From assembly GCA_014239155.1 (NCBI GenBank), contig JAAZZQ010000037.1:112799-176798 (forward strand): a stretch of 64,000 nucleotides of DNA, given 5' to 3'. Origin of the DNA: Lachnospiraceae bacterium. Its GTDB lineage: Bacteria > Bacillota > Clostridia > Lachnospirales > Lachnospiraceae. Below are positions 25,876-35,378 of this stretch, one piece after another. The notes under the pieces were generated by a model, which did no database searches, had not been told where the DNA came from, and saw only the letters and a program-made list of their open reading frames with translations. Numbering within the stretch: the first letter of the stretch is position 1; each line of letters starts with the position of its first letter. The translations under genes were made by a program, and so were the position numbers.

Positions 25876-26152
25876 GAAAAATCACATCCTTTCTTATTTA
25901 TAAAACAATCTTTTTGATAATAATTATTCTACAATGATGAGCTGTATTTTTATCTTCCTGTTATTAAAAACATTAGTTCGTATTATTTAATACTATATTT
26001 TATTATAATGTAAAAATTATAATGTGTCAAATGTAAAATAACAAAAAACAATATTTTGCCGAAAAAAAAGCAAAATTATAAGTTTTAGTGGTCAAAATAC
26101 GCATTAAATAGAAAATAGTAAAAAAATATATGGTGAATATGTAAAAAAACTA

Positions 26153-26206
26153 TTGACCAAATGCAAAAATTATGATAACTTATATTTACAAAGTAAATCG
26201 CGATTT
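26153..26206 (+). promoter_or_regulatory. Promoter and LacI-type operator of the fructan ABC operon
   Basis: TTGACC (26153-26158) and TAACTT (26176-26181) are 17 bases apart. Just downstream, at about +8, is a 12-bp perfect palindrome AAATCGCGATTT (26195-26206) within GTAAATCGCGATTTTTAC, centred on CG as in LacI-family operators. A second palindrome GTATTATTTAATAC is at 25980-25993 on the LacI side. The rest of 25876-26299 is AT-rich with no gene. Confidence 0.6.
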
Positions 26207-26299
26207 TTACAAATGCACAACTAAGAACAATAAGGAGCCAAAGTAAAAGTTCAATGTAACCTGTAAAACAGATTTAAAATCAAAACAGAAAGGAGAATC

Positions 26300-27223
26300 A
26301 TGATGACTCCAAAAAAGAAAAATGCCGGACTGCATAATACAGTTGTCTATGTTATTCAACACTGGCAGCTCTATGTATTCTTTTTACTGCCGGCGCTAAC
26401 ATTAACGATCATCTTTAAGTACATTCCTATGGGCGGCATCCTGATCGCATTTGAGAAGTACAACCCAATTCGCGGCATCTTAGGAAGTGAATGGGTGGGA
26501 TTCAAACACTTTCAACGCTTTTTGTCATCGCCTGACTTTTTGCGCTACCTTGCCAACACACTGAAGCTGAGTGTCTTTGGTATGTTATGGGGATTTCCCG
26601 TCCCAATCCTTCTAGCATTCCTACTCAACAGAATCGAACGCAAGGGTGTAAAAAAGAAAATCCAACTTGCACTCTACATGCCAAACTTCATTTCTGTCAT
26701 TGTACTCTGTGGTATTGTCAGAATTTTCTTGTCCATCACAGGACCAGTCAATCTATTACTTGGCACGCAGATCAATTTTATGACGATGCCACAGGCATGG
26801 AGGACAATCTATATTGCCAGTGGTATCTGGCAGGGCGCAGGCTGGGGCTCTATCATTTACACAGCGGCACTGTCAAATGCGAGCTCAGAACTAAAGGAGG
26901 CAGCAGTCATTGACGGAGCTAATATTTTTCAGCAAATCAAGGCTGTTGAGTGGCCCGCAATCAAGAGCACGGTTATCATCCAATTCATTATGCAGGCAGG
27001 TAATATCATGAGCATCGGATTTGAAAAAGCGTATGCATTGCAGACCGATTTGAACCTTGCATCGTCAGAAATTATCGCAACCTATGTGTACAAGAAAGGT
27101 CTTCTGGACGGAGATTACAGCTTTTCAACTGCGGTGGGATTGTTCAATACTGTCATCAATGTCATTCTGTTGGTCGCAGTTAACAAGATTGTGTCAAAAA
27201 TGAATGATGGACAGGGCTTATAG
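26300..27223 (+). CDS. Carbohydrate ABC importer permease, LplB type
   Basis: 307 residues with six membrane helices. The cytoplasmic EAA loop is at about 195-215 (ELKEAAVIDGANIFQQIKAVEWP), which docks to the ATPase. It belongs to the LplB/YtcP-associated group of oligosaccharide importers. ATG 26300 follows AAAGGAG. First gene of the rightward operon. No ATPase gene is present in the island, so the importer must borrow a shared MsmX-like ATPase encoded elsewhere, as is common in this group. Confidence 0.93.
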   Translation: MMTPKKKNAGLHNTVVYVIQHWQLYVFFLLPALTLTIIFKYIPMGGILIAFEKYNPIRGILGSEWVGFKHFQRFLSSPDFLRYLANTLKLSVFGMLWGFPVPILLAFLLNRIERKGVKKKIQLALYMPNFISVIVLCGIVRIFLSITGPVNLLLGTQINFMTMPQAWRTIYIASGIWQGAGWGSIIYTAALSNASSELKEAAVIDGANIFQQIKAVEWPAIKSTVIIQFIMQAGNIMSIGFEKAYALQTDLNLASSEIIATYVYKKGLLDGDYSFSTAVGLFNTVINVILLVAVNKIVSKMNDGQGL

Positions 27224-27233
27224 GAGGATTATG

Positions 27234-28133
27234 ATGAAAAAAAAGAGCAGATTTTCTAAATATTCCTTACAGGATAAAACATTGTTAATGGTTGGATACA
27301 TATTGCTGGGATTGTTTGTCGTGGCAATCATAGTGCCGATGGTTTATATCGTGGTGGCATCCTTTATTGACCCGATTACACTACAAAACAAAGGAATCAC
27401 CTTTGATTTCAGCAAGTGGACACTCACAGCATATGAACGTGTCCTCTCCAACGAACAGATCTGGGTAGGATTTAAAAATGCAGTGATCTATTCTATTGTG
27501 TTCACAGTGGTATCTGTTATGATCACAATGCTGGCAGCCTATCCAATGTCCAGACCAGATTTCAGAGGAAAGAAACTTTTTAATGTTATATTTGTCATCA
27601 CAATGTTCTTTGGCGGCGGTCTGATACCAACTTACTTGCTGATCAGCAACCTGAATTTGTTGGATAGCATGTGGGCACTCATTCTTCCGGGAGCGTTCAG
27701 CGTGTGGAATATGATTATCGCAAGAACGTATTATCAAGGCATTCCCGGGGAGTTGCGGGAAGCTGCCGATGTGGACGGCGCAAGCGAACTGACATTTTTT
27801 TTCCGCATCCTGCTGCCGGTATGTACACCGATCATCGCAACATTGGCTCTGTGGCAGTTTGTTGGAATGTGGAACAGCTATTTTGATGCTATGATTTACC
27901 TAAATGATTCAGCAAAACAGCCTTTGCAGTTAGTGCTCCGTTCTATCCTGATCCAAAACCAGCCGGATTCAGGAATGATTTCAGATATGCAGAGCACAGC
28001 AGAACGCGCACAGCTCGCTGAGCTGCTCAAATATGCGACTATTATTATCTCCAGCCTGCCTCTGTTGGTAATGTATCCATTTTTCCAGAAATATTTTGAC
28101 AATGGAATTATGGCAGGTTCGGTAAAAGGTTAG
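27234..28133 (+). CDS. Carbohydrate ABC importer permease, LplC/YtcP type
   Basis: 299 residues, six membrane helices. The EAA loop is ELREAADVDGASELTFFFRILLP, followed by the LplC-typical MWNSYFDAMIYL. It is the second membrane subunit of the importer. AGGAGG at 27222-27227 overlaps the stop of the first permease and points to ATG 27234 (ATG 27231 is possible). A 7-bp hairpin TTGACTG/CAGTCAA (28145-28169) lies between this gene and the binding-protein gene. Confidence 0.93.
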   Translation: MKKKSRFSKYSLQDKTLLMVGYILLGLFVVAIIVPMVYIVVASFIDPITLQNKGITFDFSKWTLTAYERVLSNEQIWVGFKNAVIYSIVFTVVSVMITMLAAYPMSRPDFRGKKLFNVIFVITMFFGGGLIPTYLLISNLNLLDSMWALILPGAFSVWNMIIARTYYQGIPGELREAADVDGASELTFFFRILLPVCTPIIATLALWQFVGMWNSYFDAMIYLNDSAKQPLQLVLRSILIQNQPDSGMISDMQSTAERAQLAELLKYATIIISSLPLLVMYPFFQKYFDNGIMAGSVKG

Positions 28134-28240
28134 GAACCACTTACTTGACTGGAGGAATAACTCAGTCAATATATCAGTTCTTTTCCTACAGATTCTTAGT
28201 GTAAGTATTGATAAGGAATATCATTAAGGAGGAAAAATAT

Positions 28241-29914
28241 ATGAAGAATAAATTTTTTAGACAAGTTATCACATTGGCATTGGCAACAAGTATCATACTT
28301 TCCATGACTGCATGTGGAGGAAAGAAGTCTTCTGTTGAACTAAATACCGGAGAGCTGCAGGAGGTGGATACGGCAGAATTAGCGTTCCCGCTTGCAGAGA
28401 AAGCAACCTTGACTGGAATGATCAGTTATCCGGCTAATACCGAATCTAATCCGAATAATCGTACTATTTTCAAGCGTCTGCAGGAAAAGACAAACGTGGA
28501 AATTGAGTGGACAGCGATTCAGGGGGATCAGTGGGGGGATAAGATTACCCTTGCGATGGCAAATCTTGACACTTTAACAGACTTCATCTTTACTGCTGGA
28601 TTTGGCGACAATGATCTGCTGCGGTATGCAGACCAAGGAGTCATTATCCCTCTTGAGGAATACATAGATGCCTATATGCCAAATCTGAGTGCTGTGTTTG
28701 AAAAGTATCCAGAATATAAGAAAATGTGTACAGATACCAACGGACATATCTGGGCCCTGCCTTGGATTGAGCAGCTTGGCTCTGAGAAAACAGCCATCCA
28801 GACAGTCGGCGACATGGGCTTTATCAATAAAAAATGGTTGGATTTCCTAGGTTTGGAGGTTCCGACGACTGTGGATGCGTTTGAGCAGGTGCTAATTGCT
28901 TTCCGCGATCATGCCTCTGAACTGCAGACAGAATTTAACATTGATGGAAGCATTATTCCAATGTCATGCATCGTAAATGACGGAAACCAAGATATGGCGC
29001 TCCTAATCAACGGATTTGGCGAAGGTTATGGGGATAACGATCAGGGAAGGCACATTGCAGTCACGAATGACAAGAAAGTGATCTGTACGGCGACACAACA
29101 GGGATTTAAGGATGGAATCACTTGGCTGCATTCCTTATATGAACAGGGGCTGATCGATCCAGAAGCATTTACACAGGAATGGTCTACTTATGTGTCAAAA
29201 GGTAAATCGGGACGTTATGGCGTGTGCTTTAGCTGGGATGATGCCAACATTGTTGATGACTTCTCTGGCTGGGTTCCACTCCCTGCACTAACCGCAGATG
29301 TGAGAAATATTACTCCAGAAAATGGTTCTTTTACAAGTGGATTTGACCGTGGGCGCTGTGTTGTGACAGCTGTGGCAAAGAATCCAGCTCTGATCTGTGC
29401 ATGGCTTGATCAAATGTATGATCCGTTCCAGTCTCCACAAAACAACTGGGGAACTTATGGGGAAGAGGATGACTTTGATATCTTTGTGCTTGGAACCAAC
29501 GCAAATGGTGAAGAAATGCTACAACATGCACCGCTTGGAGATGCTTCCCCTGTAGAGGTTCGAGAGGCTGAGAGTGTAAACGGTCCATTGGCAGTTTTAG
29601 ATGAGTATTATGATGTGTATGTCACCTGCCCAGATGACGCGCAGTACCGTCTGGACTGGATTAAGGATTATTACACGCCAGATATGAACACAGAATATGT
29701 CTATCCCAATGTGTTTATGAGTCAGGAGGACACAGAGGAACTTTCCAACCTGCAGACAGATATTACAAAAACAATCAATGCCAAGAGAGCAGATTGGATT
29801 ATGAACGGTTTTACAGATGCAGACTGGGATGCGTATGTAAAGAGTCTTGATGCATATGGATTAGAGGATCTGTTAGCGATTTTCCAGAAGTACCTGGACG
29901 CTTACTACGAGTAA
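28241..29914 (+). CDS. Extracellular carbohydrate-binding lipoprotein of the ABC importer
   Basis: 557 residues, an oligosaccharide-binding protein of the large LplA type. A signal peptide ends in the lipobox MTAC (Cys at about residue 24), placing it on the outer face of the membrane. The large size (about 550 rather than 420 residues) is normal for the LplA subgroup. ATG 28241 follows AAGGAGG; a longer frame to 28208 is discounted. The neighbouring GH32 genes point to fructo-oligosaccharides or sucrose as ligands. An intrinsic terminator directly downstream separates it from the hydrolase genes. Confidence 0.9.
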   Translation: MKNKFFRQVITLALATSIILSMTACGGKKSSVELNTGELQEVDTAELAFPLAEKATLTGMISYPANTESNPNNRTIFKRLQEKTNVEIEWTAIQGDQWGDKITLAMANLDTLTDFIFTAGFGDNDLLRYADQGVIIPLEEYIDAYMPNLSAVFEKYPEYKKMCTDTNGHIWALPWIEQLGSEKTAIQTVGDMGFINKKWLDFLGLEVPTTVDAFEQVLIAFRDHASELQTEFNIDGSIIPMSCIVNDGNQDMALLINGFGEGYGDNDQGRHIAVTNDKKVICTATQQGFKDGITWLHSLYEQGLIDPEAFTQEWSTYVSKGKSGRYGVCFSWDDANIVDDFSGWVPLPALTADVRNITPENGSFTSGFDRGRCVVTAVAKNPALICAWLDQMYDPFQSPQNNWGTYGEEDDFDIFVLGTNANGEEMLQHAPLGDASPVEVREAESVNGPLAVLDEYYDVYVTCPDDAQYRLDWIKDYYTPDMNTEYVYPNVFMSQEDTEELSNLQTDITKTINAKRADWIMNGFTDADWDAYVKSLDAYGLEDLLAIFQKYLDAYYE

Positions 29915-29935
29915 AGTCATATGTTATTTCAATGA

Positions 29936-29965
29936 AAAAGAGTCAGCACTGCTGCTGACTCTTTT
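29936..29965 (+). terminator. Intrinsic terminator inside the fructan operon
   Basis: AAAAGAGTCAGC (29936-29947) pairs with GCTGACTCTTTT (29954-29965), a 12-bp stem with a 6-base loop and T tail. It lies between the binding-protein gene and the GH32 gene. No clear new promoter is seen before 30000, so partial read-through may set importer and hydrolase levels. Confidence 0.8.
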
Positions 29966-29999
29966 CTATAAAGATTAGAAAGGAAATAGGTGATTGGTT

Positions 30000-31511
30000 A
30001 TGATTAGCCAGACATTGCGTGAGGCGCGCAAGTATGAGGAAGCCTCAGAAAAAATGATATGCGGAGACGACAGACCTTCTTTTCACTTATCTGCACGTGT
30101 AGGCTGGATGAATGATCCAAATGGATTCTCGTACTATAACGGAAAGTACCATATGTTTTACCAGTATCATCCATATGATCCCAATTGGGGACCAATGCAT
30201 TGGGGGCATGCAATCAGCGAGGATCTGCTACACTGGGAGTATCTTCCAGCGGCGCTCGCACCAGACGAACCATACGACAGAGATGGATGTTTTTCGGGAA
30301 GTGCATTGACACTGCCTGACGGAAGACAGTTATTGATGTACACGGGCGTTGTGAGGGAACGCCTGCGAAGCGGAGGCGTGCAAGAAGTGCAGACGCAGTG
30401 CCTTGCCGTAGGCGATGGCATTGACTATGAAAAGTATGAAAAAAATCCTGTGCTGGATGAAAAGGATATTCCAGAGGGCAGCAGCGTATTTGATTTCAGA
30501 GATCCCAAAATGTGGCAAAAGGAGGATGGGAGCTATTGCTGTGTAGTAGGAAATCGTCCGGCTGACGGCAGCGGACAGATTTTACTCTTTACCAGTCCAG
30601 ATGGATTTCAGTGGAACTTTAAAAATGTATTGATTTCCAACAATAACCGTTTTGGAAAAATGTGGGAATGCCCAGATTTCTTTTATCTGGATGGAAAATG
30701 GATATTGCTTACCAACCCACAGGATATGCTTCCGCAGGATTTTGAGTATCACAATGGAAACGGAACTCTCTGTCTGATTGGTGATTTTGACGAGCAAAAG
30801 GGGACCTTTCAGGAGGAATACAACCAGTCTGTCGACTATGGTATTGATTTCTATGCGCCGCAAACTGTGCTCACGCCGGATGGGCGTCGTGTCATGATCG
30901 GATGGATGCAGAACTGGGATACCTGCCAACAACGGACAAAGGATGTACAGTGGTTTGGACAGATGAGCCTGCCACGCGAATTATCCATTAAAAATGGTCG
31001 GTTATATCAGAACCCGGTCCGCGAGCTGGAAGAATACCGCTCGAACAAAATCACTTATCAAAATGTTACCTTTTCGGAAACAATGGAACTAGAAGGAATC
31101 AAAGGGCGCAGAGTAGATATTGAATTGAACCTTCGTCCAGGGGACGATCAGATGATATACCACAAATTTGCGTTCCGCTTTGCACAGAATGACAAATATC
31201 AGACATCACTGAGCTTCCGACCACGGGAATCTATTTTAAAAGTAGACAGAAAGCACTCAGGTTCGCGTAGGGCAATTATCCATCAACGGCGCAGCAAGGT
31301 AAACAGCAAAAACGGAGCGCTAAAATTGAGGATTATTCTGGATCGGTTTAGCGTGGAGGTTTTTGTAAATGACGGCGAACAGGCGCTGAGTGCAGTTCTT
31401 TACACAGAGCAATCAGCGGACGGCATCTCCTTCTATGCAGATGGTATGGTCAATATGGATATTGTAAAATATGATTTAACTGCAAAGCCAAGAGGGGAAC
31501 GCCAGCAATGA
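30000..31511 (+). CDS. GH32 beta-fructosidase (sucrose/fructo-oligosaccharide hydrolase)
   Basis: 503 residues without signal peptide, hence cytoplasmic. GH32 signatures: WMNDPNG with nucleophile Asp39, FRDPK (Asp168, transition-state stabiliser) and WECPDF with acid/base Glu223. These form a five-bladed propeller followed by a C-terminal beta-sandwich. The enzyme should cleave terminal fructose from imported sucrose or fructo-oligosaccharides; sucrose 6-phosphate cannot be excluded, but import is by ABC rather than PTS. I use ATG 30000 with ATAGGTG upstream; TTG 29994 is an alternative. Confidence 0.93.
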   Translation: MISQTLREARKYEEASEKMICGDDRPSFHLSARVGWMNDPNGFSYYNGKYHMFYQYHPYDPNWGPMHWGHAISEDLLHWEYLPAALAPDEPYDRDGCFSGSALTLPDGRQLLMYTGVVRERLRSGGVQEVQTQCLAVGDGIDYEKYEKNPVLDEKDIPEGSSVFDFRDPKMWQKEDGSYCCVVGNRPADGSGQILLFTSPDGFQWNFKNVLISNNNRFGKMWECPDFFYLDGKWILLTNPQDMLPQDFEYHNGNGTLCLIGDFDEQKGTFQEEYNQSVDYGIDFYAPQTVLTPDGRRVMIGWMQNWDTCQQRTKDVQWFGQMSLPRELSIKNGRLYQNPVRELEEYRSNKITYQNVTFSETMELEGIKGRRVDIELNLRPGDDQMIYHKFAFRFAQNDKYQTSLSFRPRESILKVDRKHSGSRRAIIHQRRSKVNSKNGALKLRIILDRFSVEVFVNDGEQALSAVLYTEQSADGISFYADGMVNMDIVKYDLTAKPRGERQQ

Positions 31512-31565
31512 GGTGAGAAGTAATAAATAAAAATAGAATCATATCATGAAAGGAGGCAAAATGGT

Positions 31566-33173
31566 GTGAAAAAAAGTGTAAAGAGCCAACAGATACTTTT
31601 GATAGCTGTTCTTTGTGTATCTTCGATATTCCTATTATGTAGCTGTGGGCAAAATGGTGCAATGCATGATACAGCGGGCGATATTGTAGTGCCAGAGAAC
31701 TCCAAGCAAACACTTAGCGCAAAAGGAGATACGTCTGTGCAAGAGGATATTATCGACTCTGAAAGCGGCAAAGACTTTTCGGAGATGAGCCCAGGCAAAC
31801 AGGAAACAGCATATGTATATCGTACTTTTTTCCTGCCTGCTATGGATGGCGCAAGTCAGCCATATGTAGGAGATACAATGCCGTATTATGAGGATGGGGT
31901 ATACTACATCTATTATCTGAAAGATGGCGGTGATTCCTATAATCACTCCATCTATCTTGCCACCACAACAGATTTTGTAACATACACCGAGCAGGAGCAT
32001 GCAGTTATTGAGGCATCAGATGACGGCAGCCAGGACAATTGGATTGGAACAGGATCTGTTGTGAAGGTTGAAGGAAAATACTATCTTTTCTACACTGGTC
32101 ACACAGATTCCTCCACAGCAGAATACAAAGAAACAATCATGGTTGCTGAGGGTGATAATCTCACTTCTTTCCATAAAATATCAGACTGGGAGATCACGCC
32201 CCCTGACGAGCTTGGACAAAAAAATGATTTTAGGGATCCACAAGCCTATTATGATCCAACTACGGGAATGATCTCAATGACAATAACAACCTCAAAAGAT
32301 CAGGTAGCGAGAATTTTGAAATATACGGTCAGTGCCGATCTGCAAGAAATCAATTACGATGGCATTATTTTTAGCAATGCGGTCGGAGATTTCTGGAATC
32401 TTGAGTGTAGTGACACATTCAAAATGGGGGACAAATGGTATCTTACATATTCCGCGCAGGATGACACGCTTTGGTATGCTGTTGCTAATAAGCAGTTCGG
32501 TCCTTATTCCGAAGCAAAACGCCTAGAAGGAAAATTATTTTATGCAGCAAAGCATGTGGAGGATGGTGAAAATGCATATATGGTAGGATGGGCGAGAAGA
32601 TCGGAATCCCCAACTTCCACACGCAGCGTTTCCGCATGGGGAGGAAATTTGACTGTACAGAAAATTGTCCAGAAAGAAAACGGGAATCTAATATTGGCTC
32701 CTATAGAGAATATTATGGGACAATTTCAAAAGAATTGCGAGTTGTTGCTTGAAGATGTCAATACGACAATAGAAGCTGACGCCTCCTGCCATTATATCGA
32801 CGCATTTAACTGTTATGAGAGATTTATGATTACAGGTAATTTTACGTATTCTGAAAATGGCATGTTTGGACTTTGCTTTGACTACAACGGAGAAACAGAA
32901 AAATACAAAATGATTTCCATCTGTCCTTCTGAAAACATGCTTAGGCTATCTTTTCATGAGGGGAAGATACCGATTACCGAATCGGAAATCGCGCTTGTTC
33001 CCGATCAGGAATATTCTTTTACCTATATACAAGAAGGTTCCGTCGGCGTCTTTTACATTAACGATATAGCAGCCCTCACGGTCAGGCTATACGGTGTGAG
33101 CGGAAAGCCAATCAAGCTGTTTGCTCAAAATAACATGGTACGATTCTCTGAATTGCGACAATACACCGATTAA
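31566..33173 (+). CDS. GH32-like lipoprotein with an atypical nucleophile motif
   Basis: 535 residues. The signal peptide ends in the lipobox LLCSC, so it is tethered outside the cell. A five-bladed propeller like GH32 follows: FRDPQ (about 222) and NLECSD (about 279) match the second and third catalytic motifs. The usual WMNDPNG is replaced by VGDTMPYYEDG (about 98), whose Asp could serve as nucleophile. A C-terminal beta-sandwich completes the fold. GTG 31566 follows AAAGGAGG. It may be an extracellular fructanase or a fructan-binding protein; activity is uncertain. Confidence 0.75.
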   Translation: MKKSVKSQQILLIAVLCVSSIFLLCSCGQNGAMHDTAGDIVVPENSKQTLSAKGDTSVQEDIIDSESGKDFSEMSPGKQETAYVYRTFFLPAMDGASQPYVGDTMPYYEDGVYYIYYLKDGGDSYNHSIYLATTTDFVTYTEQEHAVIEASDDGSQDNWIGTGSVVKVEGKYYLFYTGHTDSSTAEYKETIMVAEGDNLTSFHKISDWEITPPDELGQKNDFRDPQAYYDPTTGMISMTITTSKDQVARILKYTVSADLQEINYDGIIFSNAVGDFWNLECSDTFKMGDKWYLTYSAQDDTLWYAVANKQFGPYSEAKRLEGKLFYAAKHVEDGENAYMVGWARRSESPTSTRSVSAWGGNLTVQKIVQKENGNLILAPIENIMGQFQKNCELLLEDVNTTIEADASCHYIDAFNCYERFMITGNFTYSENGMFGLCFDYNGETEKYKMISICPSENMLRLSFHEGKIPITESEIALVPDQEYSFTYIQEGSVGVFYINDIAALTVRLYGVSGKPIKLFAQNNMVRFSELRQYTD

Positions 33174-33184
33174 TGTTTAGAAGG

Positions 33185-33226
33185 GACCATCAAAAGTCAT
33201 TCACCAAACACTGACTTTTGATGGTC
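33185..33226. terminator. Bidirectional terminator between the GH32-like gene and LacI copy 2
   Basis: GACCATCAAAAGTCA (33185-33199) and TGACTTTTGATGGTC (33212-33226) form a perfect 15-bp stem. TTTT follows on the plus strand. It serves the two convergent genes. Confidence 0.88.
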
Positions 33227-33249
33227 TTTTCCTGTTGCGCAGATTTCCT

Positions 33250-34320
33250 TTAGTCCGCAGTCGATTCCCTATATATCAAACTGGTCTCTGTATAAACCTT
33301 GCGGAAATTCAAGGAAGGTTCCTTGATCCTAGACATAAGCAGATTCACTGCGGAAAATCCCATAATCTGGCTATGGATGTGTACTGTTGTCAGAGTAGGA
33401 GTAGTCACCTTTGATTCTGGTGAATCATCAAATCCACACAAATAGACATCTTGCGGTACTGAGATTCCCAATTCTTTGAATACAAGCATGGTATCAATGG
33501 CAATAAAATCGTTCGCACAGATAAATACATCTGGTAACTCGCTCAATTTTTGGAGTTGTTCCTTTAGATATTCACGATAGGGAGCGTATCCCGGAGTCTT
33601 CGTGCCCTCCTTGTTCTTGATGATACAATATTCTTCAGGGCAGGAGAATCCAGAGAGATACATGGCATTGCGATATCCAAGAAAACGCTCATAGAAAGAT
33701 TGACAATGCATAATCTCTCCGATAAATCCAATTCTCTTTTTACCTCTGCGGATCATCTCTCGGACAAAGCAACAAATGTTTGTCTGATTATCCATATAGA
33801 GACAGTCTGACTTTAAAGGTTGATCAAAATCTGTTACCGGAGTGTCCACAAAAAGAGTTGGAACATTCAAATCGCAAAGCATGTGACAGTAATCTCTATC
33901 AAACATCTCAACGCAGATAATCCCAGCAGTTCTCTCTTTATTGTAAGCGTTTGGCAGCAAAAAGCTTTTGATCTCATGTTCCTGAAGGCGATACATAGTA
34001 AGGCTGTATCCCAGCCCGCAAAGCTCCCGCTGAAACTTGTCCAACATCGTAGAGGCAAAGTGAGAATTTCCTATAAAATTGGAAGTAAATAGCGAGATTT
34101 CCCTGTTGCCTGTTTCTGGGGCAAAACTGACATCGACAGAAGTAGGACTGGAAATATTCATATAAGAAAACTGTTTATATCCCATTTCGATTGCCTTTTT
34201 CAAAACTCTATCTCTAGTGGCATCGGCAAGAATCCCAGTATTATTGATTGTCTTAGATACTGTGTTGCGGGAAATGCCGAGTTCGTCAGCGATATCTTGC
34301 AGCGTAACACGGTCAGCCAT
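33250..34320 (-). CDS. LacI family regulator, copy 2 of a near-duplicate pair
   Basis: 356 residues, same length and start as copy 1 (24805-25875), with long identical runs such as SHFASTMLDKFQREL and KKRIGFIGEIMHCQSFYERF. Differences cluster after the HTH (about 53-75) and at scattered sites. The recognition helix differs by few residues (VTLQDIADELGISRNTVSK against ITIQDIADELGVSRNTVSK), so both probably bind the same or similar operators. It converges on the operon. Two sensors may respond to different sugars or one may be a recent duplicate. Confidence 0.9.
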   Translation of the reverse strand: MADRVTLQDIADELGISRNTVSKTINNTGILADATRDRVLKKAIEMGYKQFSYMNISSPTSVDVSFAPETGNREISLFTSNFIGNSHFASTMLDKFQRELCGLGYSLTMYRLQEHEIKSFLLPNAYNKERTAGIICVEMFDRDYCHMLCDLNVPTLFVDTPVTDFDQPLKSDCLYMDNQTNICCFVREMIRRGKKRIGFIGEIMHCQSFYERFLGYRNAMYLSGFSCPEEYCIIKNKEGTKTPGYAPYREYLKEQLQKLSELPDVFICANDFIAIDTMLVFKELGISVPQDVYLCGFDDSPESKVTTPTLTTVHIHSQIMGFSAVNLLMSRIKEPSLNFRKVYTETSLIYRESTAD

Positions 34321-34440
34321 AGAAAATCACATCCTTTCTAAAGGGTTCGTTATAAGCCATATATAAATAACCAACACAGAGCTTGAGATATCACTTCTCA
34401 GCTTTAAAAAATAAATATCCTTTGAGTATATCAACCATAG

Positions 34441-35118
34441 CTACCTCAAAAACAGTTCGTCTTTTTTATATGGAGCCAACAACTTGTCACTCCAATGCAC
34501 TCGAAAAAATTGTATAAACGGTCCTGTGCAAAATGCAAGAATTACTGTCCCAATTCCAATAATCTTCCACTGGATACCAATCTGCATTCCAGTCACAAAT
34601 CCAATACTAACACAGACAATATCCAGAATGATCCGCGCAATGCGAAAGGAAATTTTCTTCTCTGTTAACATTTCCACAATATATCCTGCCGCGTCATAAG
34701 GGGACATCCCCATATCTGCCGAGATATAAAGCGCGTCCCCAATACAAATTAAAAGTGCTGCAAAGATCAACAGAACAATTCGAATCGGCCACGTCTCAAA
34801 TGTTATCTGGAGCTTTGCCAAAAGCCACATAATAAAATCCGCCGTATATCCCACAAAAATCATATTAAAAATCGTTCCAAATCCGATAAACTGCTTTTTG
34901 AACACAAAAACTAACACCAAAATCAACGCATTTACAAGCAATTGCAGCGTTCCAAATTGCATGCCAAGCACAGAACTGATTCCTGTATTCATCGCGGTGA
35001 ATGGGTCTGCTCCCATCTCCACTATTTTAAAAAAGCCGACTGCAATTCCTACCATAAAAATTCCAATAACAACCGCAAATCCTCTTATTAAATAGGATTT
35101 TAAATCAATTTGTTTCAT
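34441..35118 (-). CDS. YczE/YitT-like integral membrane protein
   Basis: 225 residues with five to six membrane helices. Conserved pieces are MGADPFTAMNTGIS (about 35-48) and SADMGMSPYDAAGYI (about 130-144), typical of the YczE/YyaS group of unknown function. ATG 35118 is preceded by AGGAGG; an extension to 35187 is rejected. It stands alone, divergent from the AraC gene, and has no evident link to the sugar genes. Confidence 0.8.
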   Translation of the reverse strand: MKQIDLKSYLIRGFAVVIGIFMVGIAVGFFKIVEMGADPFTAMNTGISSVLGMQFGTLQLLVNALILVLVFVFKKQFIGFGTIFNMIFVGYTADFIMWLLAKLQITFETWPIRIVLLIFAALLICIGDALYISADMGMSPYDAAGYIVEMLTEKKISFRIARIILDIVCVSIGFVTGMQIGIQWKIIGIGTVILAFCTGPFIQFFRVHWSDKLLAPYKKDELFLR

Positions 35119-35265
35119 TTGAACCTCCTGTATATCAATAAATTCATTATTATTTACAGCGATAATAGATGAGATACCCTTTATCAAGTTTTACTCTGTC
35201 ATTGAAATTCACCTTGCGCAGTGGTAAACTGACAATAACAGTTCATATGCTTTCAGATTAGTCTA

Positions 35266-35295
35266 TTGCTATATGAATGGCGACAATGATAAAAT
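35266..35295 (+). promoter_or_regulatory. Candidate promoter of the AraC regulator gene
   Basis: TTGCTA (35266-35271) and TAAAAT (35290-35295) separated by 18 bases, about 80 bases upstream of the AraC start. Moderate match only. Confidence 0.4.
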
Positions 35296-35378
35296 CACCC
35301 TAATCCTAGCTTTATACTTGCTGTGTTAGAAACAGACAGACTTCTGGTAATATTCAACATTAGAAACGGAGGGCATCT

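Noticed and set aside
26300..29914. Missing ATPase of the ABC importer considered as a gene loss
   Set aside because: LplABC-type importers usually use a shared ATPase encoded elsewhere, so its absence is normal.
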